Origin: Lampris incognitus
Taxonomy: Eukaryota > Chordata > Actinopteri > Lampriformes > Lampridae
Length of the DNA: 64,000 bases
Assembly (NCBI RefSeq): GCF_029633865.1
Contig: NC_079213.1
Location: 87,146,293 to 87,210,292 of the forward strand
Direction: 5' to 3'
Under the pieces are notes generated by a model. That model saw only the letters and a list, made by a program, of their open reading frames with translations, was not told the DNA's origin and ran no database searches. This document shows, piece after piece, positions 10,241-20,992 of the stretch; position 1 is the first letter of the stretch; every line of letters starts with the position of its first letter. The translations under genes were made by a program, and so were the position numbers.

Positions 10241-13200
10241 TTGCTCGCTTTGCAGTGAACAGTAATCCAGCACAACTGAAAAGCCGCTCGCAGGCAGCTG
10301 AAGCAGGCAGGCCAGTGTTGAGTTTCAGAGAGAGTTTTTTTAAATTTGGAAAGGAGTTTAGCAGATCCATATCGTTTGGGATACAGGCTAGGTACCCTTC
10401 CAACTCCCCTGTACCTTCTGACCTTCTGGACTTCATTGAGGAGAAGAAATCCTCTTCATCTGAGGAATGTTGTCCAACTTGCTCCACTTCCACCTCTGCC
10501 ATCTGGTCAAGGTGTTGTCTGACATAAGCCAGACCTGTCGAGTGACAAACAACACATTTCTGACAATTAAGACTTGATTAATTTACCAAGAGTGCACCAT
10601 AATGCATAATGCCTTATAGCACTGACCACATTGTATTGAGTATAAAACAAAGTAGATCTCCAATAAACTGTTGAAAAGCAGTTTATTATAAGATGCAATC
10701 ATACCTGTTTCTATGACATCAGGCCTCTCTGTCCAGGTGGTCTTGAACTTCGGTAGAAGTATTGCTGCCGCAATCAGTTCTGGGTCCATCATCATCTCAC
10801 CAAAACGCTTTTGGACACCATCCTGAATGGCTTTGATGAGTGGTAGACACATCTTGGATGAGGTCTCCTGCCTTTTGAGTTTTGCTTGTAGCTGACATAT
10901 CACTGAAAGAAGCCACCCTAAGTGTGTGTTGGTCTCTGACTGAAGTATGTTCAAGGCCTTTACCAGAGGTTTCATCACCGAGCAGTAATCAGTCAGGAAA
11001 GCAATTTCTGCTTGAGTCAGCCTGGCATAAATAGAATACAAACAATTGTTAGGAAATCAAGCAGGAAAAGTTAAGTTTCAAGTATGTAAACACACATTCA
11101 CACTTTCATACTGTTGAAATGCAAATTAAAACTTACATTTTCAATTTGAATTCTTCACAAATATTCCTGATTGCCTCCCCCCCTTTCTCTTGTATGATCC
11201 GTATGATTCTCTCCACAGCCATGAATGTTGAATTCCACCGCGTTTGATTTGGTCGGATGAGCTGGAGTCGGCAATGATCTTCCACAACTTCTGCTGCCAT
11301 GTATGAACGACCCGTCTTGTTCCACATGGCTTGACATTTCCCAAAGGCTGCACGTGATAGTCTCTTGTATGTGCCCATCTTCTTTTCTGCTATCTCAGCA
11401 TCTGTTGTGGCAACTAAGTTGAGAAGATGGCATGCACACCTTTGGTGTGTAGGAAGTTGGTACTCCAGGCCATTATCTTGCTCCAGGATGCTGAATGTGT
11501 CCAGGTAGTTGGCTGTGGGCTCATCATCAATTGAATCTCTGTCCGACTCAGCATCTGATTCTGCATCCTCAGACTGGCTCTGTTCTCCGAAGACACTAAA
11601 AGCTTTAACGAAGTTTGAGCCACTATCTGTTGTGGTTCTCACCACTTTGCCCCTAATTCTATACTGACAGTGTATGTCGTCAAGTGCCCCTGCAAGGACA
11701 TCAAAGGTGTGGGACCCTCTTAACCTCTTACATGCAAGCGCAGCTGATCTCCTCTCAAAGGTTTCTTCATCCACCCAATGACCCGTCACCCCAATAAAAC
11801 TTTGCTGGTGTGCAGTCCAACAATCTGTAGTGGTGGCAACGTAGCTCACTTTACTGAGATGGGACATGACATTCTTCTTCATCTGAATGGCAGGTGCCTC
11901 TAATCTTGTCCGGACAGTGGGCCTGGAAATGACCTTGCATTGTGGATTTAGCGTTGTCAAAAGTTCTTTGAACGCAGGTTGTTCAACCAAACTAAATGTA
12001 TGAAGGCCCTCACATATTAGCCTAATGATGATCTTGTCGATCTTGCCTTGTGGCACACGGCGGTTGCCTCCCACTGTCGTGGCATCTTTTATATTTGTTT
12101 GCTTGCTTGGACTTGGTGGATTTGCTTGGTGGGTTCGCTTCCCTGGCTTTGCTCGGCTAAAAGCCAACTGTTTCGATGGATGTTTCCTCTGTGAAAAAAA
12201 AGAAAAGGGTATTATCAGTAGAGGAATCAATGTGGTGCTTATTAAACACACTGAAATTAAAACTTTGATAAATAAAAGTTTTCTATTTCCTTAGTCATCA
12301 CATTTTGTCTATTACATTGTATTAAGCACAATATGCCACAATCCAGAGGGCATTACAATGCTGCACCCTTCCCAACAAAATCAATGATTTGGATTTGAAT
12401 GCTAAAATTGAGATTTCAAATCAACATCAAAAGCCAATGTGTTTCTATAGCCTACCAGTATTATGATACAGAGGAAGGAGACATATCAATGCATGTGTAA
12501 TCATCATAGCTGCTTGCATGCACACAGAGCAACAATCGCCTACTAGTGATCTAATCCCTTGTCGTCGATATGAAGGAGTCAAAACAATCTTTTCTGGGTC
12601 TGCCTAGTAGGCGGGGAGCTACGAGGCCTTACCGTGCAGTCGTGCACCCTCCTTACAATCGAACGAAACCAACTTTTTTTGAAAGGTCTGACCGTGCTGA
12701 ACATGTTAACAAATGTTAACATTGAAAATTTTGGGTTGCACGTCATGTTTCAGGTACTCAATGCATTTCAATGTATTTCCCTCCATTGGCTCTCCACGAG
12801 CAAAGGGAAGGTGTGACATCTGTCTCTGCATGTTTAATCACATCTAGAGGACACAAGCTTTTGGAAAATGTATGGTTTCAGTGGTATTATTGGTTTTCCA
12901 TAATAGTAGAGACCGAAATTTAAAGTCTTTCTACTTGATTTGCCTTGTAAATCGAGTAGAAAGACTTTACATTTTGGCCTTTATTATTTAGAGAAAGCCA
13001 ATAATACCACTAAAACCATACATTTATCACTAGATGTGATTAAACTTGCAAAGACAGATGTCACAGTTTCCCCTTGCTCATGGAGAGTCATGTTCCTGTA
13101 ATTGTAATGCATTTCCAATGGAGGGAAATACATTGAAATGCATTGAGTACCTGAAACATGAAATGCAGCCCAAAATTTTCAGTGTTAACATTTGTTAACA

Positions 13201-14094
13201 TGTTCAGCATTGTCAGACGTTTTTTAAAAAAGTTGGTTTCGTTCGATTGTAAGGAGGGTGCACGGTAAGGCCCCTTAGCTCCCCGCCTATAGTGGAGGAG
13301 TGCTGAGTGCCCTGTAATGTTGGTTAGGCAAAGTGCCTCACACTACAACCCTCTCTGTTAACACAGTTGAAATTCAAAGACACAATAAATTGAAACCCGT
13401 GGCAATTTCGATGGGGTAACACCGACTATTCATAGCAGCTAAATTTAACCAAGGCTAATTTCCTAGCACAGTGGCTAGCAGACTACTAGCAACTAACAGC
13501 TAGCCTTTACACACTCAAGTACCAGGGGCTAGCTGTTATGCAAATTTAGCCAATGTCCTAAAGACTTAAACAGACTGCAAATATACACTACGCGTTTTGT
13601 ATCTGTTTGAAGTACGATAAACATGCGGATTGTCGGCTGCAGCGAGTTCATTTGGTACTTAATGATGTGTCACGTTTGATTATGTTAGCATAGCAGCTAA
13701 TTAGAATGTGCTGGCTAGCTCTTCTACTGTCAATGGTTGCAGGTGCTAGCATAAAAATGCCCACGAAATGGGGTGAGCCTGGGTTGGCTATATTAAATAA
13801 AACTACTAACGAGACAGCAGAAATACTTACCAAAACATGCTTCTGCAGATTTGAAGAGGAGTTGTTGAAAGCAGACAGGTACTTCACTGCTGGGAGGCCC
13901 ATCTTGCACTGCATGATGATGCTGTTGCCTTTCCTACGCTTGAACAAAAATAAATCTTCCAAATGTGGCCAAGGATTTGTTTCTGCATCTAGTTCTACAG
14001 ACTTCGATGTTTCAGCTTGAGCTTCATCTATTATTTCTAGGTCCGGGTCTTCTGGACCGCGACCGCTGGCCGTGCCTGTTTTGTCGACCTCCAT
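10176..14094 (-). CDS. hAT transposase, four exons, 663 aa, open
   Basis: The exons on the minus strand are 14094-13831, 12188-11137, 11021-10705 and 10534-10176, with lengths 264, 1052, 317 and 359 (sum 1992 = 664 codons including stop). All three introns have GT-AG ends and the phases match (0, 2, 1). Domains in order: a BED zinc finger (about residues 50-94) with HVLRKH formed across the exon 1-2 junction; an RNase-H-like core with TDCW, TTDSGSN, CACHLLNL and RW motifs; an acidic loop near residues 250-270; and the C-terminal hATC dimerisation region (GLPASAACERLFSCAG). The second zinc-binding Cys of the finger appears as Gly (CKMG for CKMC), which may impair DNA binding. The start MEVDKTG at 14094 is chosen over an in-frame ATG at 14163. 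Splicing is predicted, not shown. Confidence 0.85.
12608..13289. mobile_element. fold-back MITE, 682 bp, in transposase intron 1
   Basis: The two halves are near-complementary over about 335 nt each. TAGGCGGGGAGCT at the left pairs with AGCTCCCCGCCTA at the right, and ATTTCCCTCCATTGG with CCAATGGAGGGAAAT. The axis lies near 12948 (CTACTTGATTT versus AAATCGAGTAG). A TAG triplet flanks both sides (12605-12607, 13290-13292), compatible with a 3-bp target duplication. Small differences (an extra eight bases near 12637, scattered substitutions) keep it from being perfect. No coding capacity. Confidence 0.85.
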
Positions 14095-14879
14095 TCTGGC
14101 ACTAGAAACTAAAAACTTCGCGCCCACTAACCTAGCTTGTCCGCACGCGCCCTCTATGTTCACGCGCCAGTGCTAATCACATCATCATTTGTCACTGTTG
14201 GTTCTGGCCATTGGTTTACTGTCTATGGTTCTGGCGCGTATTTTTCCCCTGTAGGTTGAATTGTTATTTTTACTCAGTAACGGATAGGATTTATAAAGTA
14301 ACTAAGTACAATACTTGAGTCAAAACGTACTCAAGTAAAATACAAAATACCGATTTTAAATTGTACTTAAAAATACAAAATACACAAAAAAGTATTCAAT
14401 ACAGTAACGTGAGTAAATGTATTTCGTTACTTTCCACCTCTGCATAACACTGTCTATTCCATTGTTGAGTATGATCAGGTGTCATGAAGTACATTCTTAG
14501 CTAGTTTTCAAATGAATTCCTTTGCAAGATTCAGCAGAGGTAGACAGCATTAGCTTAACGATAACATGATGACACATTAGCAGCCCGACTTGGAAGGGTT
14601 GGCATAATTAGCCAGCTAATGTTATAACATTAGTGTGTCAGTATTCAGGAAACAACCTGTCAAACATGATAAACAGCATGTCTTGATGCATGCTCAATAA
14701 TCCAGGTAAGAAAATCAAAGAAGGTTGAATCAGTTCATCTGGATACAACATTTATTGACAGTTAGGTTTCATCACTAAACTAAGGGACATCTTCAGTCTA
14801 AACTGACTGCAGGCATCCCCACCCCTTATAAACAACACATTACAATACAGTTGCCCAACGACTGAAACCATCGACCGGT

Positions 14880-15449
14880 TTGTTACCGCCCAAACACAAA
14901 CTAATCAAGGAACAGAGAAACCTGGCCAGGAAACAAGACCCAAAGTCAGTCGAACAGACGGAGAAACAGTCTAAAAAAACTAAAGAGAGACGGAAAGAAG
15001 GAGAGAAAAAAAAAGAGGATGAGGAAGGGTATGTAAAGGAGAGGGGAAGACCTATCCCATTCCAACATCCTGTGGAGGTGGATGTTGACATTGTCTTAGA
15101 AAATGACCATTGTGAGGCCGAAAACGCAAAACCACCTCCAGCTAAACCCAGCTCCAAACGACAATCCACCACCCCACAAAGATGGAGGAGGAAACCCCGC
15201 GCTAATGTTGCGGGAGATGTTTCTGCGTCACCCTCAGTCGGCACAGATGCCAACTCCTACCACCAGAGGCCCCCATTGATCAGCGCTCCGTCCCAGGCCT
15301 CGGTTATCTCTGCAACTACAGCAGAGGAGCTGTGTGACCTGAGGAACTACTACAGCAAGCAGCTCCGAAGAATAAACCACATCTCCCACGAGTACTTGGG
15401 GCAGGATCAGGAGCCAGGGGTGCTGGTGTGTATCGTTGATTTTTTTTAA
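14880..15449 (+). CDS. unrecognised 189-codon open frame, possible exon or retrocopy fragment
   Basis: The frame is rich in Lys/Glu at its start (KKTKERRKEGEKKKEDEE), then Pro/Ser-rich with basic patches (KPSSKRQ, QRWRRKPR), and ends in a helix-like part (EELCDLRNYYSKQLRRI). I do not recognise the family. The composition is that of a real, disordered nuclear-type protein segment rather than of a simple repeat, and the frame is long for this AT/GC mix. There is no clear acceptor at its start. Sequence just upstream (14750-14875, with ACTGACTGCAGGCATCCCC) resembles a dispersed fish repeat, possibly Penelope-like. A GTGTGT that could act as donor lies near 15426. The frame could be a pseudogene exon, a mobile-element ORF1 or chance. 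Confidence 0.25.
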   Translation: MLPPKHKLIKEQRNLARKQDPKSVEQTEKQSKKTKERRKEGEKKKEDEEGYVKERGRPIPFQHPVEVDVDIVLENDHCEAENAKPPPAKPSSKRQSTTPQRWRRKPRANVAGDVSASPSVGTDANSYHQRPPLISAPSQASVISATTAEELCDLRNYYSKQLRRINHISHEYLGQDQEPGVLVCIVDFF

Positions 15450-15459
15450 ATTTTTTATT

Positions 15460-15997
15460 TTTTTACCTCATCCATTTCCTGCCTCTTATGTTCCCGGAGT
15501 ACGCTGCTGGAGATGACGCTGCGGTTCCCTGGGGTCCCTGCACCTGTGGTCAGGTGTCTTATCAGCCTTACTATCATCTGTGCCTTCCCCTAATATATTT
15601 TATTGGGGGTGGCTCAAGGCAAGTGGCTGCTGCTGTGACCATTTCCTGTTCTCTACTGTTGGTCCGCACCTACTCAGCTGTCTGTTGCCCCTGTCTCTCA
15701 TTAGCTGTGTTGTCGTTCCCGGTTCCTGGCTCAAGTCCTGGTGGGTGGATCAAGAGGTTCCAGATTCTGGTCCTGATGGGGGTGCTCAAGTTCCTGTTTC
15801 TTGCCTTGGTTGGTGTTCCCGTTTCCTGCCTGGTGGGTGGATCGAGGACCTTCATGCTGCGCCTGGTCGTCAGAAGTTACCCTGTCCTCCAAGTGGGGGT
15901 AATCATTAAGGCGGGTTTATTTGTTTTTGGTGCTTTTTGATTTTACATTAAATTGCTGCATTTTTTTGTGCATCATTTAATGTCTTATGGGTGGAGG
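15460..15997 (+). mobile_element. probable 3' end region of an LTR retrotransposon
   Basis: The region is non-coding, T-rich and internally repetitive (GGTGGGTGGATC occurs near 15749 and 15832). It ends in the purine-rich tract GGGTGGAGG directly before the TGTTACG terminus of the LTR at 15998, the position of a polypurine tract. No pol or gag is readable. Confidence 0.4.
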
Positions 15998-16599
15998 TGT
16001 TACGCCCTTGCCCATTCTGTCATCTGAGGTGGTGCCTGAGAAGGCGGAGCCAGTGAAGTGGTGCTGATTGCTGCATTGATTGCGGATGGGCTGCACCTGA
16101 GGCCTTCCCCTACTGACTCCTATAAAAGAAGCTCACAAGGCCATGGACATGCCCCCTCACATTGCTGAATGCTGTTTGTTTGATTTTTGTAAACGTCTTA
16201 GTTAACCTTTGCCTGGCACTCATGCTTATGTTCTAGATCCCTTTTTTATTTTGGGGTTAGTACCCTTTCATTTTCATTTGGCTTTGCCAGGCAGGGCGGC
16301 GAGTATTGTTTCACTGGTCTGTTTGTGTTTAGTTTATTCATCGTCAGTCATCACAGTTTGCCCTTATCCCTGCTCTGTCTTAGTTATCCATGAGTTTGCT
16401 GTTTGGTTCATTATCTTTATGCACAGTTATTGAATTTGGTGTGTGTGTGTGTGTTGGAACGTGTTCAAGTTGTAATAAACCCATAATTATATGGTAATAG
16501 TGGCTCTGAACTGTTTTCTTGAGTAGTGGCTTTCCTATGGTACGGCTCTTGCAGCACTCTTTTGGATCTTAATTGTTTGGTCTTAGTTAAGCCGTAACG
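15998..16599 (+). mobile_element. LTR of a Gypsy-like retrotransposon, about 600 bp
   Basis: It starts TGTTACG and ends GCCGTAAC(G), an inverted pair typical of LTR ends; the final base differs from the expected CA. Within it are a TATAAAAG box (16131-16138) and, about 340 bp downstream, AATAAA (16474-16479) after a GT-rich stretch, in the order promoter then polyadenylation signal. No partner LTR is in the window, so this is a 3' remnant or solo LTR. A LINE fragment follows at once. Confidence 0.6.
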
Positions 16600-16604
16600 G
16601 CGTA

Positions 16605-16990
16605 CCACCAAGAGTTAAAGGGAAGGTTTACAAGATAGTAGTGACACCAATGTTGTATGGTTTGGAGATATTGGCACTGATGAAAAGACAGGAGGCGGAG
16701 CTGGAGGTGGCAGAGTTGTAGATGCTATGGTTTTAGAGACAAAGCAAGAGGCAAGATTGAGATGGCTTGGACATGGGTGTAGGAGAGATGCTGGGTATAT
16801 TGGGAGAAAGATGCTGAATATGGGGATGCCAGGGAAGAGGAAAAGAAGGCCAAAGAGATGGTTTATGGATGTGGTGAGGGAGGACATGCAGGTGGCTGGC
16901 GTGACAGAGGAAGATGCAGAGGACGGGAAGAAATGGAAACGGATGATCCAGTGTTGCGAACCCTAACAGGAGCAGCCGAAAGTAGTGGTA
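16605..16990 (+). mobile_element. RTE-like LINE 3' fragment
   Basis: It encodes the same C-terminal block as the copy at 27 kb (RWLGHGCRRDAGYIGRK), ends with CCCTAACAGGAGCAGCCGAAAG and runs into an imperfect AGT/GTA repeat tail. A block near 16720, between the RT-distal helix and the RWLGH segment, is missing compared with the 27-kb copy. Confidence 0.75.
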
Positions 16991-17029
16991 TTGGTAATAG
17001 TAGTCGTCGTTGTAGCTGCAGCTGATTCA

Positions 17030-17575
17030 GAACACTCCCTATGTCCTTACTAAGACCAAAAAAGTGGATCATGTCACTCCAGTCCCGAGGTCATTACATT
17101 GGCTTCCTGTCCATCAAAGAAGTGATTTAAAACTCTGCTCTTGGTTTATAAAGCACTGAATAGTTTAGGGCCAAAACACATTTCTGATCTCCTGCTACAC
17201 TAGGAACCATCCAGACCTCTCAGCTTGTCTGGTTTGCTTTCTGTCCCCGCGGTGAAAACGAAACATGGGGAGGCAGCTTTCAATTTTTATGCATCACATA
17301 TCTAGAACAAACTCCCAGAAAACTGCAGGTCTAATGGAACGCTCACTACTTTTAAATCAAGGCGGAAGACTTTTTTTCTTTCTCTTTGCTGATGCCTTTT
17401 ATTAAATAAAACTTGAAGATTTTGATTTTCATCTTACACTACACTGTGAATTTTATTTTATTTTTTTTCTATCACCTTATGTTGCTTCTCTTAATGCCTT
17501 TTATGTAAAACACTCTTAATTGCCTTGCTGCTGAAATGTGCCATATAAATACATTTGCCTTGCCTAAACGATTTT
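17030..17575 (+). mobile_element. L2/Rex1-like LINE 3' end
   Basis: It contains a decayed RT C-terminus (a segment with the LNSLGPKHISDLL pattern) and a classic 3' end reading GTGCCATATAAATACATTTG followed by CCTTGCC. Several stops interrupt the frame. Confidence 0.65.
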
Positions 17576-17740
17576 CACGTGACCGCACTTGCGTTTTTGG
17601 TTGAAGCAGGTAACCATTGTTAAGTTTAAGTGGTTAACATGTTAAAAGAATATAAAGGATACTACTCCAGAGACGTGCAATGATCAATAGCATTGAAGAA
17701 TTTCAAATGAAGGGCCATCTAACATAACCAACCCCTTAAT

Positions 17741-18126
17741 CCTTCTGTTGTCTACAGGGCAAAAAAGGCCCGTAACAGTGTTTATCAGCAGAGAAAAGAC
17801 TCTAAATGACTTTTCCTAGATTGACCCCAACATTAGAAAAAGGGAAACATTGTTTTTGTTCATATTTCCATGAAAGCTGTACATCACTAGGGTACCAAGA
17901 TTGCTTTAGGGTCATGTTTGACCCTATAAAAACGAGTGGTGTCCACTGATTAAATGCAGTCTTTCTGCACTGTGAAGAGGAAACCCAGGTAGTCACAATG
18001 TTTGTGATGAATGACAGGTTGTTTCTTTGTACAAAACAGATTTGGGTTTTAAAATTAAATTACGTTGCTTTCATTTCGATGTTTAACGAAGGCGGGTCAT
18101 AAATGACCCTTAAGACAAGGGCAGTA
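17741..18126. mobile_element. non-autonomous DNA element (MITE) with TGACCC termini
   Basis: The left end CTTCTGTTGTCTACAGGGC is imperfectly inverted at the right end (ATGACCCTTAAGACAAGGGC). An internal inverted pair, GGGTCATGTTTGACCC near 17909, carries the same core. It is non-coding. I found no certain target duplication, so the superfamily (mariner or piggyBac type) is open. Confidence 0.4.
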
Positions 18127-19680
18127 TACAGAATGTGTGAACAACACATTAAAAACAATCCTAACCACAATTACATTTGTGGTTAGGTTAATCTCTTTCC
18201 AACTCCTGTGCTACAACTATGAATGCAAGTAATTAATTATCTTCATCGGAGGTGAGAATAAATAAAAGACCTCGCCCTCTAGGTAAACCCCTGAAAATGA
18301 CCAAGTTGACTCAGTTAATGAGGACACATTGTTTTTTGACAAATTCTGTCAATCTGTCATCTGTCAGCATCTCTCAACAAACGTTGTGTCCAGATGAACT
18401 GATTCAACTTTCTTTGATTTTCTTACAGGGATTACCGAGCATGCATAAAGACACTGAAAATAACCTTGTTTAAACCTAGAACTTTACTATGCCGCCAGAT
18501 GGCGCCTCAAAACCAGAAAAAAAACCCTCCCTGTAGTTGACGCTTTTACGCATGTAAACGAAGACCACCGATATTGTAATGGAGATGACTCAATAAATTG
18601 GCGACTGTGACCGTGATAAGACAATACATATGCAGATTACTGATCAAATAGACTTCCGGTCATTGCCAGGAGACCGTTTAAAATTTTTTTTTAGATGATA
18701 CTGAGAATCTCGCAAATGGTTTAATCAAGGCTGTTGATTCGTTTGACAATAGAGATTTCGATGTCACTACCAGCGGACACGTGATGCAGCGAAGTGGTGG
18801 TGTTTTTGAGAAACCACTCACGCAACCGTAACGTGTTGAAACATGCCTTTGCAGTATCGGTGCAATGCCTTATTGAAATCAGTAGATGTCGTCTTACGCT
18901 CGTTTTTAAACAGGCGCAACCCCGCTTTTTGTTGGATTAGCTGGGTACGTAGTCAAGAGCGGAGACGAAATTAATATGTTTTAACCAAACGCTCCGTGTG
19001 CATAGGCCATATGGTGCATGCACGCTCATCTCGTGCGTGGGCACGGGTTTGGCTACACATCGGAGGCATGAGGCGCCTCTTCCTAAACAGTGTGCCAGGA
19101 TGTTGAGCATACAAATGGGTGTAAATCTTATTTTTGCTACTTTACTGCAAAGCGAGATTTCGAAACGCAAACAGCCCCACGGTCCATTAATAGGCTGTAA
19201 ACAGCGCCTAATCCTGCGACCAGGGGTATTCTTAGCACCATCTAGAACACGGCCGAAGGATGGACTCTTCAGGGCAGAAACTCGGCCACGTTCTGGATTG
19301 AGTTGTCTGGGAAGCACGCACATTTATTGATGCAGTTATTTCAAGCCCTTGCACAACCCACACCCATGCTCGTTACACAATAGCATGAGAGATGCATGCT
19401 CCCCGCGTAACACGAGGGTTGTCAGGTGCCGCTGCTCCAGCGTCCCCCGCCCCGGAACATATTGTTTTTTGTTTTTTTTAATCAAATAATGTTCGCGCCT
19501 GTTTATGTGGAAATAAGCAATCACAAAGGAGTGAAAAGCTGCAGTGTACAACTGTGCAGACCTGTACAGTAGCCCTTCTTTTTCCTGGTCCCAACAAAAA
19601 AAACAAAAAACAAAATTTGACTAACTAAAGCTTGCAAAGTGTGAAGAAATGGCTGGAAATTCCACCACACTGAAAAGTCA
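18127..19680. other. intergenic sequence upstream of gadd45b, no gene seen
   Basis: I see no domain-bearing frame and no repeat border. Both strands near 18940-19330 hold overlapping open frames of 110-128 codons without recognisable features, probably chance in GC-richer sequence. Distal regulatory DNA for gadd45b could lie here, but nothing specific can be pointed to. Confidence 0.4.
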
Positions 19681-19689
19681 AGTAAACAA

Positions 19690-20067
19690 ATTGGTAGTAT
19701 GAGAGGGGACGGTGGGGGATTCTCCGAAACATCCCACGTGGGTTACCTTCAGAGTGCAACCAATGGCTAGGCAGCACAGAATTTCTACACAGCTCGACCA
19801 ACCAGGATGGGAAGCGTCTGAGTTCCACCACGCCCGCCCCCGAAAGCGAATAAAGAGCTGGAGTTTCACAGCGTTGTGTCAGTTATCGCTCTTGAAGCTT
19901 GCAGAGCATTGACAAGGACTTACAGCTGAAAAGTGAACTAACATTTGCAGGGATCTCTATACTGAACTGGATTACTTATCTAGCACGGACATTCTAACAT
20001 CTTTTCTTCGGAAATACACTCTTTGGATATTACCCTGAACCTTGTGGACTATATTACTAATTTCAAT
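19690..20067 (+). promoter_or_regulatory. gadd45b: gadd45b promoter and 5' UTR
   Basis: In order: an NF-kappaB consensus site (19716-19725), the palindromic E-box CCCACGTGGG (19733-19742), CCAAT (19760-19764), the GC/KLF-type box CCACGCCCGCCCCC (19828-19841) and a TATA-like AATAAAG (about 19849-19855). Transcription would then start near 19880, giving a 5' UTR of about 190 nt without an intron. Mammalian GADD45B is a direct NF-kappaB target; the motif order here fits an inducible promoter. The start-site position is inferred. Confidence 0.7.
19716..19725 (+). promoter_or_regulatory. consensus NF-kappaB site
   Basis: GGGATTCTCC matches the 10-bp consensus GGGRNWYYCC at every position. It lies about 160 bp upstream of the inferred start of gadd45b. 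Confidence 0.75.
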
Positions 20068-20992
20068 ATGACTCTGGAAGAAGTCGTTGGATGCAACATT
20101 ACCGAGAAAAAGTAAGTTGTGTGTGCATCGTGACTAGAGCGCCTTGAATTATGCATTGACAAAGGGTTGCACCATCCAACGTAGACTTGCGTCAAATTGT
20201 AGTCTCTAATCTTTTTTTTTGACATTTTGGTGGTTGTGAACGTTTCACATTTCTAACTGAATTGCACTCTTCTTCTCGAAGGATGGAGACCGTGAGTCAA
20301 GCTTTGGAAGAACTGCTGGTGGCAGCCCAGCGACAAGACTGCCTAACCGTTGGAGTCTACGAGTCTGCTAAACTCATGAATGTGTAAGTATTGGCCTATT
20401 TTGTTTCTTGCACCCGAGTAAGATGCAAATGAGAAAAATTGCAATGATGTTATCATTGGAGTTTGACAGAAGGAAAAAAACAAACAAACCCGTTGACTTA
20501 TGCAAACCCCATTTTCTCTCTGCAGAGATCCGGACAGTGTCGTTCTGTGCTTGTTGGCTACAGACGAGGAGGACGAAGGGGACATCGCTCTGCAGATCCA
20601 CTTCACCCTCCTCCAAGCCTTCTGCTGCGACAACGACATCAACATACTGCGCGTTTCGGGGATGAGACGCCTTGCTCAGGTCCTGGGCGAGCCGAACACC
20701 GACAACAACGACAACAACGGCAATGAGCCCAAAGACCTGCATTGCATTCTCGTCACTGTAAGTACACTTTGGCGTTAAAGTGCATTTCCAAAAATGGGCA
20801 ACGCGTTAAAATGGCATGGTTGTTTTTTTGTAGCATGATATTTCATTATATCTTGTTTCATCCCTCGTTGCTCTGTAGAACCCCCAATGCCAAGCTCTCA
20901 AGTGCCAGGCGCTGCAGGACGTGAGCGACTACTGCGACGAGAGCCGCTGCAAGAACCAGTGGGTCCCCTATCTGTCCCTGCACGAGCGCTGA
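20068..20992 (+). CDS. gadd45b: GADD45 beta, growth arrest and DNA-damage-inducible protein, 163 aa
   Basis: The coding exons are 20068-20111, 20282-20383, 20526-20757 and 20879-20992. All introns (170, 142 and 121 bp) are GT-AG; the total is 492 nt. The protein begins MTLEEVVG, carries [20 protein letters not shown] (about residues 24-43), the acidic loop DEEDEGD (62-68) and the hydrophobic core [15 protein letters not shown] (78-92), and ends VPYLSLHER. This is the L7Ae/Gadd45 fold, at about the length of human GADD45B (160 aa). An Asn/Asp-rich insert at 106-116 comes from GACAAC repeats. Family members are small nuclear/cytosolic stress proteins that activate MTK1/MAP3K4, inhibit MKK7 (beta form), and bind PCNA, p21 and CDK1. 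The start follows a clean 5' UTR. The choice of b over a or g rests on the N-terminus MTLEE and the C-terminus. Whether it is the ba or bb duplicate is not decided. Confidence 0.97.

Larger units (their letters stand above)
9129..14442 (-). mobile_element. hAT DNA transposon, about 5.3 kb, apparently autonomous
   Basis: The ends are a 12-bp perfect inverted repeat, CAGAGGTGGAAA at 9129 and its complement ending at 14442. Subterminal motifs TACTCAAGTA recur in both orientations within 200 bp of each end, as in hAT elements whose transposase binds multiple subterminal sites. The interior encodes one four-exon transposase on the minus strand (14094 to 10176). I could not find the 8-bp target duplication: GTTAAAGG on the left and CATAACAC on the right do not match. 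The ends may come from a rearranged copy. A fold-back element sits at 12608-13289. A tandemly repeated 3' region lies at 9421-10240. Confidence 0.8.

Noticed and set aside
18937..19330. overlapping 110-128 codon frames on both strands
   Set aside because: No domain, no splice context, both strands open at once, which points to composition.
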